NCBI GenBank assembly: GCA_947683425.1 | Contig: CANTUQ010000081.1 | Span: 7,684,501 to 7,748,500, forward strand | Reading direction: 5' to 3' | DNA length: 64,000 nt | Source of the DNA: Excoecaria cochinchinensis | Taxonomy: Eukaryota; Streptophyta; Magnoliopsida; Malpighiales; Euphorbiaceae | Shown: positions 1 through 11,519 of the stretch, in pieces | How the letters are laid out: the number at the start of each line of letters is the position of its first letter | How positions within the stretch are numbered: position 1 is the first letter of the stretch | Made by a program: the position numbers and the translations under genes | The notes under the pieces: model-generated | Database searches by the model: none | Told to the model about the DNA's origin: nothing | What the model saw: only the letters and a program-made list of their open reading frames with translations

Positions 1-3000
1 CCGGCCTCATCATCTTAAAGACCAAATCCCCCTCTTTCAACGGGTGCTTTCATACTTTCTTGCCAAACGACCGAGCCAGCCTCTTTTGATAAACTTGGTT
101 GTGGTAATAGGCTCGTAACCTATCTTCATCCAACAGATTTAGCTGTGACAAACGTTGTTGTGCCCATTCTGCTTCAGGAATCTCAGCTTCCATGACTACC
201 CTCAATGATTTCAGCTCAATTTCAACTGGCAGGACTGCTTCAGTTCCATATACCAGAGAGAATGGTGTTGCCCCCGTAGAGGTTCTGACTGTTGTTCTAT
301 AACCCCAGAGTGCGAAGGGTAGCTTTTCTGCCCAATCCTTGTATTTCTGAACCATCTTGGCCAAAATTCTCTTCACATTCTTATTCGCCGCTTCAACTGC
401 ACCGTTTGCTTGAGGACGGTAAGGAGAAGACTTATGATGTTGGATCCCATATTTCTGGAGCATCTGTTTAGTCTCTGCCAGGAATTGCACCCCATTATCA
501 GACACAATGTGATGTGGGAGACCATATCTGCATATCAAATTCCGCTCAATGAACTTAGCCATATCCCTTGCATCAACCTTCTTGAAAGATTCAGCCTCAA
601 CCCACTTAGTGAAGTAGTCAATGACAACTATGATGAATCTATGCCCATTAGAAGCCGTAGGATGGATTTCACCTATGATGTCTATTCCCCACGCTGTAAA
701 TGGCCATGGAGATGTTAAGTTATGTAACTCTGAAACTGGCACATGCCTCAAATTAGCGTACTGTTGGCATAATTGGCATTGCTTCACAAATTTTGAACAA
801 TCTGTATCCATTGTGAGCCAATAAAACCCTTGGCGCATGATCTTCTTTGCTAAGGCCAAGCCATTCATGTGAGCTCCACAAACCCCGGCATGAACCTCTT
901 CCATAACTCTTTTAGCTTCTTTCTCTGCCAAACATCTTAACTGGATACCATCAGCTTGCCTTTTGTACAAAGTGCCATTGACACTGATGAATTGAGTAGA
1001 TAACTTCCTGATCATTCCTTGGTCCTTTTCAGTGGCTTCCTCTGGAAAGACCGATCTCTCTAAATAATTCTGAATGTCATAATACCATGGATTTCCATTA
1101 GTGGCCTCAATGTCCATCACCTGTTCAGCTTCAAAGCAAGGTCTTTCCGAACTATAAATTAGCACGGGTTTCATCACAACTCCTGTTGGGTTATCCCACA
1201 TAGACACTAATGTTGCTAGAGCATCGGCTAACTGATTTTCATCTCTGGGGATGAAGTGAAAAGTGCAAATCTCAAACTGGCTGCTCAACGTTCTCAAGTG
1301 CTTTACATAAGGCAACAACCTTTCTTCCCTGACTGACCACTTCCTTCTGATCTGATGAATTACCAAGGAAGAATCTCCGAATACTTCTGCAGTCTTTGCC
1401 CCCAAAGCGAGCAATGCTTCCAATCCAAAGATGCAAGCTTCATATTCTGCTTCATTATTAGTAGCCTTATACCTCAGCTTCTTAGCCAATGGTAGCCTTT
1501 CACCATCTGGGGTCGTAAGAATAACTCCTACGCCTGCTCCCTTATTATTGACTGCTCCATCAAAGAATAATTGCCACCCTTGCACTGTTATAGCCGTGAC
1601 ATCCTCATCTGGGAAGTTGTATTCAAACTGATCCCCTTCAATAGGGTGCTCGGCTAAGAATTCCGCTACGGCTCTTCCCTTAATGGTTTTCCTGGTTATG
1701 TACTCAATGTCAAATTCCTGCAACAGCAATAACCATCTTCCCATCTTCCCTAGTAGAGAGGGTGCTTCTTGGAGGTATCTGAGCGGATTATGTTTGGCAA
1801 TCGTTTGTACCTTGAAGGAATGAAAGTAGTGTCGCAACTTCTTAGAAGCCCAGATAACTGCTAAACAAATCTTTTCCACCTCTACATATTTGGCTTCGTA
1901 AGGCAAGAATTTCTTGCTAAGATAGTAAACGGCAAACTCTACACCAAAATCATCTTCCTGAGACATCATAGCACCCACTGAGTTATCTTCCACAGCCAGG
2001 TACAGGATAAGTGGTTTGGCACGGCGTGGTGGTCTTAACACCGGAGGTTTTAACAAATACTCCTTAATGGTGTCAAAGGCCAATTGACAATCATCATTCC
2101 ATATCACCGGCTGATTCTTCCTAAGAAGCTTGAAAATAGGCTCACATACTGAAGCTAGCTTGGCAATAAATCGGCTGATGTACTGAAGCTTTCCTAGGAA
2201 ACTTCTGACGTCCTTCTCCTTCTGGGGCACCGGCATCTCTCTTATGGCTTTGACTTTATCGGGATCTACCTCGATTCCCCTCTGGCTTACTACATGGCCT
2301 AACAACTTTCCTGATGTAACTCCAAAAATGCACTTCTTGGGATTGAGGCGCAAATCATACTTGCTAATTCTTTGAAAGAACTTTTCTAAAGCCTCAAAGT
2401 GACCTTCCCTGGTAGCCGACTTAATCATCATGTCATCGACGTACACCTCCACTTCTTTGTGGATTAAGTCATTGAGAACCTTGGTTGCCATCCTCTGATA
2501 GGTTGCTCCTGCATTCTTCAACCCAAAGGGCATAACTCGATAGGCGTATGTTCCCCACTCGGTGATGAAGGCTGTCTTGATCCGGTCCAATATCTTGTTA
2601 AGAATTTGATTGTACCCTGCGTATCCATCCACAAAGCTGTACATCATGCAAGCAGCAGCACTATCTACTAGCACATCAATATGAGGCAGCGGGAAATCAT
2701 CTTTCGGACAGGCCTTGTTCATGTCTCGATAGTCAACGCATACTCGAACCTTACCGTCTTTCTTGGCTACAGGAACCACGTTAGCTAACCAGGTCGGGTA
2801 TTGAACCTCTATCAGAAACTTGGCCTCAATCTGCTTATGAATCTCCTCTTTCACTTTCTGTGCCCATTCTGGCCTAAGCCTCCGAAGCTTTTGCTTGACT
2901 GGTTTAAACTCTGGGTAAGTTGGGATGGCATGTTCGGCAACATCTCGATCTATTCCCGGCATATCCTCGTAGGTCCAGGCAAAGACTTTTTCATATTTTT

Positions 3001-3364
3001 TTAATATTCTCTCAAATTTTATTCTCTCTTCATGAGTTATGTCTGATGCTAGCAAAATTTCCTTTGGATTTTCCAAAGTTCCGAGATTAAATGCAATTGT
3101 GCCAGTTGAATTAATATCAAAAATGAATGCATCATGCTTATGATCATGCGAAATAAAATCATCAGAAACATCACACAAGTAAGCAAAGTTATTCATCTCA
3201 TTAACATAATCAGAAACATTAACATTGTTCTCAAAGAGTTCTGGTATAAAAAGAGAATCTAAAGGACTATCAACTTCAGTCGATGCCGATGCTACAGCCG
3301 ACTGTGCTTTGGCATCCTGGCTTGGTGAAATCTTGAGATCTTCAATATTCGGCTCTGGTTCCAC
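1..3364 (-). pseudogene. pol: Element B pol: reverse transcriptase, RNase H, integrase (one near-terminal stop)
   Basis: A 1104-codon open stretch (3364 to 50) encodes the replication enzymes. Residues about 1-130 are a linker with LGTLENPKEIL. The reverse transcriptase follows, with VCVDYRDMNKACPKDDFPLP near 208-227, FVDGYAG (245-250) and the catalytic YVDD at 308-311. RNase H has FFDGAVNNKGAG near 605, then comes the integrase zinc finger (H..H..CQLCQQY near 860) and the DDE core (WGIDII, SDNGVQF, and E in NGAVEAAN). A TGA at 50-52 stands where elements C and D have a lysine codon, so the last roughly 70 residues, still in frame to base 1, are cut off. Full length for the lineage otherwise. 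The catalytic residues I checked are intact. Confidence 0.93.
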
Positions 3365-4918
3365 TATCTTCTCCTTCCCCTTAAGTCTGGTGGCTAATAG
3401 CTTATCAGTTACAATCTATTCGGGCTCATCTCTGTCCCAGATGCTGCATTGGGCCATAATCTCCTCGTCCTAAAAGTTCTCTATAGCTTTAACAACTCCG
3501 ATCTCCCAATCAAAGACATCGTTGAAAATTTCAAATCCCGGGATGATCTTCCTGTCCACCCATTTTGGCTCTTCTTCTCCGGTGTAAGCACAAACCGATG
3601 ATGCTGGTACAAAGCTCTCCGAAATATGGGGAATCTTCTTTGTCACTTTCTTCTTACTATACTCTCCTTTGTAGCCCAACCCTTTTTGATTCTTCTGACC
3701 ACGTGTAGTGATAGCATTCTGCAGCCCTTGTGACTCTTTTCCTAAACCAGCCCCTGGGAGGAAGTGCATCTTCTTTAGCATGTTCACCACTTGAGGGCTA
3801 CCTTCTAAGCTTTGCTCTTCTCCTATCACTGATACATGAAAGCCACTGAATGGCTGATTAGAGATCTCCAAGGCAGACACTTGGTTCTCTCTTGCTGCTT
3901 TAATGGTCACTACCTCTCCTTCATGAGGTACCTTAATTATCTGGTGTAAGGTGGATGGTACTCCCCCTAACTTGTGAAACCACGGTCTACCAAGTAGAGC
4001 TGAAAAGTTTGCTGGGATCGGCAGAACCACAAAATCCGTTTCTGTCTCAATAGGCCCCGTCTTTACCAAAGCTTTGAAAATTCCCGATGCTTGCCTCCTA
4101 GAGTTGTCGTAGGCAGTGATGGTCAGGTCAGATTTGCTTAACATACTCTCATCCATCCCAAAGGCTTGAAGCGCCACCAAAGGGCAAACATTTATTGACA
4201 ACCCATCATCAACCATGACGCAAGCGGTGTGTTTACCATTGATCTGTGCCTTGATGTACAAAGGTTGGTTGTGGTTGCGACCCTCTGTTGGTAGGTCTGC
4301 ATCAGAAAAAACTAACTTCTCCCCGGATCCCCCCTTTACAAGGTCTAACAGCTCAGATGGGGAGATTGTAGTTGCTACGATTGATACACTTAATGCTTCA
4401 ACTAATTTCTGTCTGTGAGAGGGAGACTGTCTCAAGAGATCCCAAATAGATATCTGAGCTGTGGTCTTTTTCAGTTGCTTCACTATTGAATTTTCTTCCG
4501 GCTCCTTCTCTGCGATTGCTTGTGCTGGGTCTTGCTGCTTCTCAACTTTTGGAATAACCCTCCCACTTCTTGTTACTGCTTCTACTCTTTCTTCTTCCTC
4601 TGAATCCCACGGATCCGTAAACTCTCCATTTTTCTCATCTTCATCATCCCTACTCTCACTAGTGGACCAACAGTCTATTGTCGCCACGGAAACCTCTTCT
4701 TCATCCACTGCAGGGCGAGTAATAGTGACATACTCATTTCCATATAGATCTTGCATCACGTACCACTCTGATAGGCTCGATCCAATCATAAAGACTGGAG
4801 GTGGCACTGTATTATAACCGGACTTCTTCTTACTTTCTCTCTCCTCAGGATCGGTGATCTGCTTGTTGTCAATTAGATCTTGGACCCGATGCCTTAGCGT
4901 TATACAATCATCCGTCAA
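3365..4918 (-). pseudogene. Element B protease region with G-patch-like motif
   Basis: A 482-codon stretch between gag and RT, in the same frame as both. It starts with an acidic spacer. The retropepsin core follows: ACVMVDDGLSINVCP supplies the active-site region and ALLGRPWFH the flap/dimer side. A glycine-rich stretch, LPGAGLGKESQGL then GLGYKG, resembles a G-patch. Stops at 3470-3472 (TAG where element D has TGG) and about 3418 separate it from pol. The enzyme would process the polyprotein inside the virus-like particle. The protease call is good; the G-patch is by eye only. Confidence 0.82.
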
Positions 4919-6315
4919 ATGCCCGGTATGTTGGTGGAATGCGCAGTATTCATTCTCCTTGTGCCCTGGTTGTCCCTGGGTCTTGGCCGGCCTAGGTGAT
5001 AGGGGTTACAGTTTTCCTTCTTTTACTAGCCTCTTCAGCACCCATGATAAAGGCCTACCCAAGTTGGAGAAATACCTCTGATTTACCCCAGTTGCAGACA
5101 CCTCGGCTGTCTTCCCAACTCTGTTACCACTGCTTGAAATTGCTGGTTTGGCTGTCCCCTGATTGTTGTATCCCCTCCTGGCATAGGACTCGCTGTTTGC
5201 CCTCTTGGCTAAATATTCTCCTTCTGCTTCTATGGCAATGTCCTTCAAGGACTCCCAATCCTTGAGTCCCTTCATTTTTAGTCCATCTCTCAAGTAAGGG
5301 CTGGCATTTCGAATGAATAGCCGAATCTGATCAGAAGTGTCCGGTTTGCGTTTCATCTCCATAACCCGGTTTCTCCACCGAGTAAGGTACTCGTGGAAGG
5401 ACTCCCCAGCCTTCTGTTGTAGCAACTCGAGATCTTTCAAAGTGACCTCCATACGGGTACTGCAATCATACTGCTTCAGGAACTCTTCAGTTAGCAAGTC
5501 CCAATCCTCCTTGGACCTCCTCTCAAGCCCATGGTACCAATCAATAGCAGCTCCTGTGAGACTCAAGAAGAAATACTCTATCTTTTGCTTTCTTGTTAAG
5601 GTCATTCCCTTCATGACCAGCGAGTATTGCTTGATGTGTGCGGCAGGGTCAGAGGTGCCATCAAATTTTGGAATGTCCGGCATCTTAAAATTCTGGGGAA
5701 TCAGGTCATCCCCATCCAGCTCTTGGTCTTCCGGGTTCATTCCTTTTCCCACGGTCATCATCCTTGCCATGGCCTCAAATCTCTCTTCCATTTTCCTCCA
5801 CATTGCCTCATCCAGTTTTGGCGACTTCTCTTTAGCTACGGTACGCTCCTCTAGCTCATCTCCCCCAAACTCAACTTCAGACCTGGGACCCTCTCTACGC
5901 TCAATAGGTACAGGTACTCTTTGCTCAACAATAGGTGGGTCAACCACTGGTTGGTTAATTGCAGCAGGATGTTCTTCTCTAACAGCCTCTTGTTCAGCTG
6001 GTACCCGAATAGGGGCAGCAGCAGCTTGTTGCCCAGCTATTGTGGCAGCAAGATTGCCCATCATTGCAATCATTCGGGTTTCAAATTCCTCCATTCTCTT
6101 TCCTACCTCCTCAGTGATTATTGCCCGGGTTACATCAGACTCATTTAATGGATTAGCCATGCTTACTTCTGTTGATGATTCGGAAGAAAACCCCACACTT
6201 CCTTCTAAGACAGACTCTGAACTCTGACCTGACACTAACTCTGTTAACCCCAAAAGCGGCGTCCTTCTTAACCGTCCGTCAGGACCTCTAGACCACCCAG
6301 GAGAATCTATGATGG
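4919..6315 (-). pseudogene. gag: Element B gag (nucleocapsid/capsid), one in-frame stop
   Basis: Gag packages the element RNA. The retrotransposon-gag core runs from FDGTSDPAAHIKQY to SPYLRDGL and includes DWYHGL, QYDCSTRMEVTLKDLELL and RWRNRVMEMKRKPD. A zinc-knuckle-like CAFHQHTGHLTDDC lies downstream of the stop at 5006-5008 (TAA; element D has CAG here). The conserved ATG of the core reading (MANPLNESD) is at 6160. Conserved coding (AIIDSPGW) extends upstream to a splice-acceptor-like AG at 6316-6317, so the true start may lie in a spliced upstream exon. An upstream ATG at 6475 runs through the acceptor and is probably not used. Confidence 0.88.
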
Positions 6316-6706
6316 CTGAAATGCAAAAATTGTTAAGATGACGCATGATTAAAATGCAATGCATGCTCGTGCTGATGCAACATAGACAAACACATGCAAG
6401 CAGATAGATCCTTCCAACTTTATATCTCCCACACATGTGGTAGTGCGGTCTCTTTTCTAGGTGGGCTTGATCCATGGATTAACGTGGAACCCAATGGACA
6501 CGTATGGTGCGCGGTGAAAAACCGGCAGCATAACAGCTCCTATCTAATGTACATACGTATGGGTGTTTGGCCATTATGTATTTAAGCAACTCAACTTAAC
6601 TAAGATGGGCCCACCAGGGCATGAAAGCCTTTGATGAAGACCATTTAATTAAATTGATTTCGTTTAATATATGATGGCCCATATAGCAAGCATAGTATTA
6701 CGGTAC
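6316..6706 (-). other. Element B 5' leader, gag-proximal part
   Basis: Untranslated leader of B between the gag acceptor and the insertion point of A. It holds sequence shared with the leaders of A and D (ATGCATG-rich stretches, AACGTGGAACCCAATGG, and the segment around 6600 that matches A near 9420). No convincing gene. Its last five bases, GGTAC (6702-6706), are the left target duplication of A. Confidence 0.75.
6702..6706. other. Target site duplication of element A, left copy (GGTAC)
   Basis: GGTAC immediately precedes the TG of the 5' LTR and recurs exactly at 16466-16470 after the CA of the 3' LTR. A 5-bp duplication is the normal footprint of a Ty3/gypsy integrase. Confidence 0.95.
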
Positions 6707-7141
6707 TGTAGACACCGGGTCCCGAGTCGGGTTTAATGGCAATGGTAATTTTTGATCCTTGATTATTCCCTCCAAAAAAATAAAAAAATTTAATAATATA
6801 AAAAAATATATATAAATATGTGTATGTGTAAAATTAATCAGTTAATGTTATTAGTTAATTAATTAGTCAATATTATTGTATTAATTAAAATGCATGTAAA
6901 ATTAAAGATTAATTAGTTAATTAATTAGTTAAAATGTAGAATGTTTAATTAATTAGATAAATTATATATTAAGTAGATTAATGAATTAATGTGTTAATAT
7001 GTAATGTTTAAATTAATTATGTAATTGTTTAATTAAATTAGTATGTGTGTGTATTAGTTTTAATTAAATTAGATTAACAAAAGAAGAAAAGGAGGGAAAT
7101 GGAGGAAATTATTCTTGTGCCCTTAGCCCTAATTAAGGGTG

Positions 7142-7148
7142 TATAAAA
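7142..7148 (+). promoter_or_regulatory. Probable LTR TATA box of element A
   Basis: TATAAAA in an AT-rich upstream context, followed by purine-rich sequence. Transcription would start about 30 bp downstream, placing the GC-rich block and the TTA block in the transcript. The same box recurs at 14634-14640 in the 3' LTR. The position is plausible, but no start site was measured. Confidence 0.55.
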
Positions 7149-7659
7149 AGAAAAGGGTGAAGAAAATTAGGAGGGGGGGCAGATCAAAAGAAAGAGAAGC
7201 AAAAGAAGGAAAGAAAAAAGAAAGAAAAAGGAAAGAAAAAGAAAGGAAAGAAGAGAGGAAGAGCAGACCCAGGCCAACCAAACGCCGGACCGGAGAGAAG
7301 AAAAAGGAGAAAGGAGAGAGGGAGAAGGCGTCGCCTCCGCCGGCCACCTCCGACGCCGGATTCAGGCACGCGCCCCACCGGAAGAACCACCACGTCCGGG
7401 CGCACCCAGTCGTCGCCGCCGCTTCTCCATCGGACTCCGGCAACCGGCGCGTGAGGGAGAAGGACCCGGACCGCTTTATCTCGTTTTCCGGCGACGGTGG
7501 ACCTCCGATCGGCGCGTGGACACCGGATTTGGACTCCCGACGAGGCGATCTACCGTCCGGTGTTGGCGGTGCCGTCAACCGTCGCTCCGGCCAATCTCCG
7601 GCGACCTAAATCCGGTAAGCCTATTTTATATTAATTTATTTTAATATATTATTAATTAA

Positions 7660-7669
7660 TATTAATTAA

Positions 7670-7701
<32 letters not shown>

Positions 7702-7730
7702 GATTTATTTACTTAATTTCTGTTTATTAA

Positions 7731-7776
<46 letters not shown>

Positions 7777-7920
7777 TTATTTGATTTTTGTTATTATTGT
7801 TATTATTATTATTATTATTATTATTTAATTTCTGTTTTTATTATATTTATTTATTTAATTTCTGTTATTATTATTATTATTAACATTATAATATTATTAT
7901 TATATTTATTCATTATTCTG

Positions 7921-7972
<52 letters not shown>

Positions 7973-8060
7973 TATTATTGTTATTATTATATTTATTTAA
8001 TATTATTATGTTAATATTATTATTATTATTATCATTGATATTATTATTATTATTGTCTAA
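7660..8060 (+). repeat. (TTA/ATT)n microsatellite block in the 5' LTR of A
   Basis: About 400 bp made mostly of TTA trinucleotide runs with interruptions. The matching block in the 3' LTR (about 15150-15580) has different run lengths, which accounts for most of the 24-bp size difference between the LTRs. Confidence 0.9.
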
Positions 8061-8950
8061 TTTGTGTTAATTTTATGTTGATGTTATTATTTAATTGATT
8101 TGTGATTATTTAATTTTATGTATTATTATTATTATCATTATTGATTATTGTTAGAATTTAGTTATTTATTTATGTATTCATTCATTTATTTATTTAGAAA
8201 TATGTAATTATTATTTTATGTATTTGTGGTCTGTAATAATAAATTGATTTTCGACCGCTACTAAAAAGAACCACCACACAAATGTTTTCCACTAAATAGA
8301 ATGTTTGCTAAATAAAACTTGGACCAAATGTCCTATTTTTACCCAATAAAATTGTCACATGAAAATAGTTTTCCATAACAAACACACGCGGGGACCAAAG
8401 TTCTCAAAATAAATGAATAACCCGTTTTATGCATGTATAGCACATTTATAAATGGGAGTTGTATTCCGCTCCTAGTATTATTGTAAATTTATTTTACGCT
8501 TTAATGCTATTTTATTTTATGCTCTTGAATGAATAAATTGTGCTTTAACCAAACTTGCATTGTGTGGAGAGAGAGCGAACTAATAAATTCAAAACTCAAT
8601 TGTAAACTTAATCAAGGTACGAATAAATGAGAAGTCCCGAACCCTGCTCTGGTATTTGGGCTCAAGAGGCTAGAGGTTATCCTCCAAGACACCTCTTGTG
8701 TCACGAGATTTAGACGTTAATCCTAGGCCTCATGGCCCAATATGGATAAAATGCGCAAGTCTTAGGCTCTCCGAGGCGAGAGAAACTTTCCCAATGTTCT
8801 ATTGGGTGGCGACTCCATGAAACCTCTTTGTTGCCCAACATAGACGCACTTGCGATTTATCGCAAGCTGTTGACGGACCCGCAATTGCCCCGATCGCCCA
8901 CGTGCGGGCGGTCCGAAAGGGCGGTAGCGGGGACCCGGCACGCGTCACAG

Positions 8951-8968
8951 TGGCGACTCCACTGGGGA
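8951..8968 (+). other. Primer-binding site of element A
   Basis: TGGCGACTCCACTGGGGA starts one base after the LTR. It is complementary to a tRNA 3' end of sequence TCCCCAGTGGAGTCGCCA. Tat/Ogre-type elements are usually described as using tRNA-Arg; I could not verify the tRNA identity here. Confidence 0.85.
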
Positions 8969-9969
8969 CGTATTTGAGACTTCGATTCGAAAGTACATTG
9001 ATTAAAATTTACAATTGAGTTTTAGTTTATAAAATTCGCTTTTTCTCAAAATTGCATTGCATATCATTAGAGCTTTAGAATATGCTAGTTTGGTCCCTTT
9101 ATCAGCCCCGGTGCGTTCCTGAAGCACCTCCTCATTTTCACTCAATTTGGGGAAGTGTTAAGGATAATCACCAGCTCAAGCCACGTACCTCAATGGTATA
9201 TCAAATGGTGACCCGATCGGTCGTTATGCTCGGGATGAGCTAGACCCGTCGGCAGGGATCATGCTTGGGTAGCCTCAAAGTAACACCACCTTTTGACCAA
9301 AGCTCATATAATGGCAATAGAAATCTCCCCTAGGTGACATGTACCATAATATCGTGCTTGCTAATTGGGCCGTCATATATTGAACAAAATCAATTGAATC
9401 AGATGATTTTCATCAAAAGCTTTCATGCCCCGATGGGCTTATCTTGATTTAATCGAATTGTTTAAATATATAATGGCCAACCATCCATGCGCATGTGCTT
9501 TAAAGTAAAGAGTTGTTATGCTGCCGGCTTCTCACCGTGCACTATACGCGTCCATTGGGTTCCCTGTTAACCCTTGGATAAAGCCCACCTAGGAAAGATA
9601 CCGCACGACCTCGTGTGTGGGAGAAATAAGGCCGGAAAGTTCTACCTGCTTGCATGTGGCTGTGAATGCTGCATAACATGCACATACATCACATGTCATT
9701 CATGTCAAAAAAAAAATCAATCAAAAATAAAAAAAATATATAAAATATAAAATATAAAAAAAATATATAAAAAATGCATTTCATATTGTGTATATACCCT
9801 TTTTGCCTACATATTATTTTTCATGTGCACATACCATCATGTATATAATTTTTTCATGCATTGCATCACATAATTACAATTTATTGATTTTTTCACTCCA
9901 TCTGCACGATTCACGATCATGCATTGTATATTATCATACACGCATCATACTAACAATTTAAATTTTTAG
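8969..9969 (+). other. Element A 5' leader (about 1 kb, no gene)
   Basis: Leader conserved in parts with B (16466-16847) and D (49631-50398): GGTCCCT..ATCA, GAAGTGTTAAGGATAATCACC, TATATCAAATGG, GAGCTAGACCCGT. It ends in a T-rich stretch and AG (9968-9969) that looks like a splice acceptor and lies at the same place in B and D. A TAA (about 9951-9953) is in frame just upstream of the conserved gag codons. I see no long ORF in it. Confidence 0.75.
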
Positions 9970-11519
9970 CCATCATAGATTCTTCCAAGTGGGTTAGAGG
10001 TTCCGACGGTCGATTAGTACGAACAGACTCGCCCTTTGGATTGCTTGAATTGGTGCTTGATTGGGATCCTGAGCCATTCTCGACATCTAGTACCTCATCC
10101 TCCATGGCGGACGAAACTGGAAACCTAACCACTCAAGACCTCGCCCGGAGGTTGGATGAATTTGAACGGCGAATGCTAGACATGATGGGTGTCATGGCCG
10201 AAAGAATTGCCCATCCCCCTGCTGCACAAGCACCTCCTATTCTGCAGCCGCCTATTGCTCAACAAGTACAGGCAGTCCCTCCTCAGGGGCAAGTTGAACC
10301 GCCTGCTGGTGGGGAGGCTCCCTTCGCTGGAGTGGCTGCTCATCAACCTATTAATGAGAACGAAGCTGCACCCGTTGAGCCAAAAAGGGCAAGGGTTAAT
10401 AATCCCGAAGAGGATTTTGTAGAAGAAGAGGAGATCGAAGACATAGTAGCCCACCAACCTGTGAGGGGTAGAGCACCCAAGGTGGAGGATGAAGCTATGA
10501 GGGCAATGAGACAGCAGATTGAGGCCATCACCCGGATGTTGTCAGCTGGAAAGGGGGTCAACCCTGAAGATAAAAATTTGGGAGATGAAGAATTGCTTCC
10601 CCAGAGATTTAAAATGCCTGAGCTGCCAAAGTTTAATGGTACTTCAGACCCTTCTGCACATATCAAGCAGTACACTTTAGTGATGAAGGGTACAGGACTG
10701 AGCAAGAAGCAGAAGGTGGAGTATTTTTGCCTCAGCCTGTCGGGTCCTACAGTCGATTGGTACCATGGGCTGGATCGAAGGTGTAAAGAAGACTGGGATC
10801 TGCTGACCGATGAATTTATGAAACAGTACGATTGCAGTACTAGAATGGAGGTCACCCTGAAAGACCTTGAACTCCTGCAGCAAAAGCCCGATGAATCATT
10901 CCACGAGTATCTCACAAGGTGGAGGAACAGGGTGATGGAAATGAAACGAAAGCCTGACACAGCTGATCAGATTAGGCTATTTATCAGAAATTCCTGTCCT
11001 TACCTGAGGGATCTGCTGAGCTTCAAAGGGCTTAGAGATTGGGAATCATTAAAAGATATTGCTGTAGAAGCTGAGGGGGCCTATCTGGCGAAGAAGGTGA
11101 GTCAGAATAATCTTCCTGGAAGGAACTTTGGGAACCAGTCTGGATACAGATCAGGCGGGGCTGGAAGCAGCAGCAATAGAACTGGCAAGGCAGCCGAGGT
11201 CTCAGCAACCGGGGTTGGACAGGAGCAGAGGCACTATTCCAATTTGGGTCGCCCTTTATCTTGGGTACTGGAGAGGCTTATGAAAGAAGGCAAGATACGA
11301 CCCTTAGCGCCTAGGCCCGCCATGAATCAGGGGCAGCCAGGACATAGAGATGATCAGTACTGCGCTTATCACCAGCATACAGGGCACCTAACGAATTTCT
11401 GCCGAACCCTGAGGAACAAGATCCAGGATCTCATCGACACCAAACAGATCACTGATCCTGAGAAGAGGGGGAAAGATAAGAAGCCGGGCTACAATGCAGT
11501 TCCCCCACCGAATATGTGA
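9970..11519 (+). CDS. gag: Element A Gag, intact; N-terminal codons possibly reached by splicing
   Basis: Intact structural protein, 492 codons from the ATG at 10041; the core-conserved ATG is at 10104 (MADETG). The first 60 residues of the core are a short coiled-coil-like stretch, then a P/Q-rich and an acidic linker. The retrotransposon-gag core is about residues 196-320 (FNGTSDPSAHIKQY, DWYHGLDRR, QYDCSTRMEVTL, RWRNRVMEMKRKPD) and the zinc-knuckle-like CAYHQHTGHLTNFC is near 441. It stops just before the protease region that follows in B. Codons from 9970 to 10040 (AIIDSSKW, GSDGRLVR) are conserved with B and D although no in-frame ATG precedes them. No stop or frameshift, unlike its neighbours, which fits recent activity. 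Confidence 0.93.

Larger units (their letters stand above)
6707..8949 (+). repeat. Element A 5' LTR (2243 bp)
   Basis: TG...CA ends. It contains a TATA box (TATAAAA, 7142-7148), a purine-rich then GC-rich stretch (7150-7610), a long (TTA)n-rich block (about 7660-8060) and a conserved Tat-like 3' end (8640-8949). The open frames at 7139-7609 (+) and 7129-7578 (-) are composition artefacts of the purine-rich stretch, not proteins. Confidence 0.95.

Noticed and set aside
5337..6227. Plus-strand ORF of 296 codons opposite gag of B
   Set aside because: Shadow of the conserved gag frame: serine-rich translation, no family resemblance, and the minus strand is clearly coding.
1..6475. Endogenous pararetrovirus (caulimovirus) instead of a retrotransposon
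   Set aside because: Integrase with zinc finger and DDE core, LTRs, polypurine tract and target duplications are present; there is no movement protein.
7129..7609. Overlapping ORFs of 156 (+) and 149 (-) codons in the A LTR, repeated at 14621-15101
   Set aside because: They come from a purine-rich strand followed by a GC-rich stretch inside an LTR, have Lys/Arg- or Phe/Ser-rich low-complexity translations, and have no family resemblance. The exact repetition merely reflects LTR identity.
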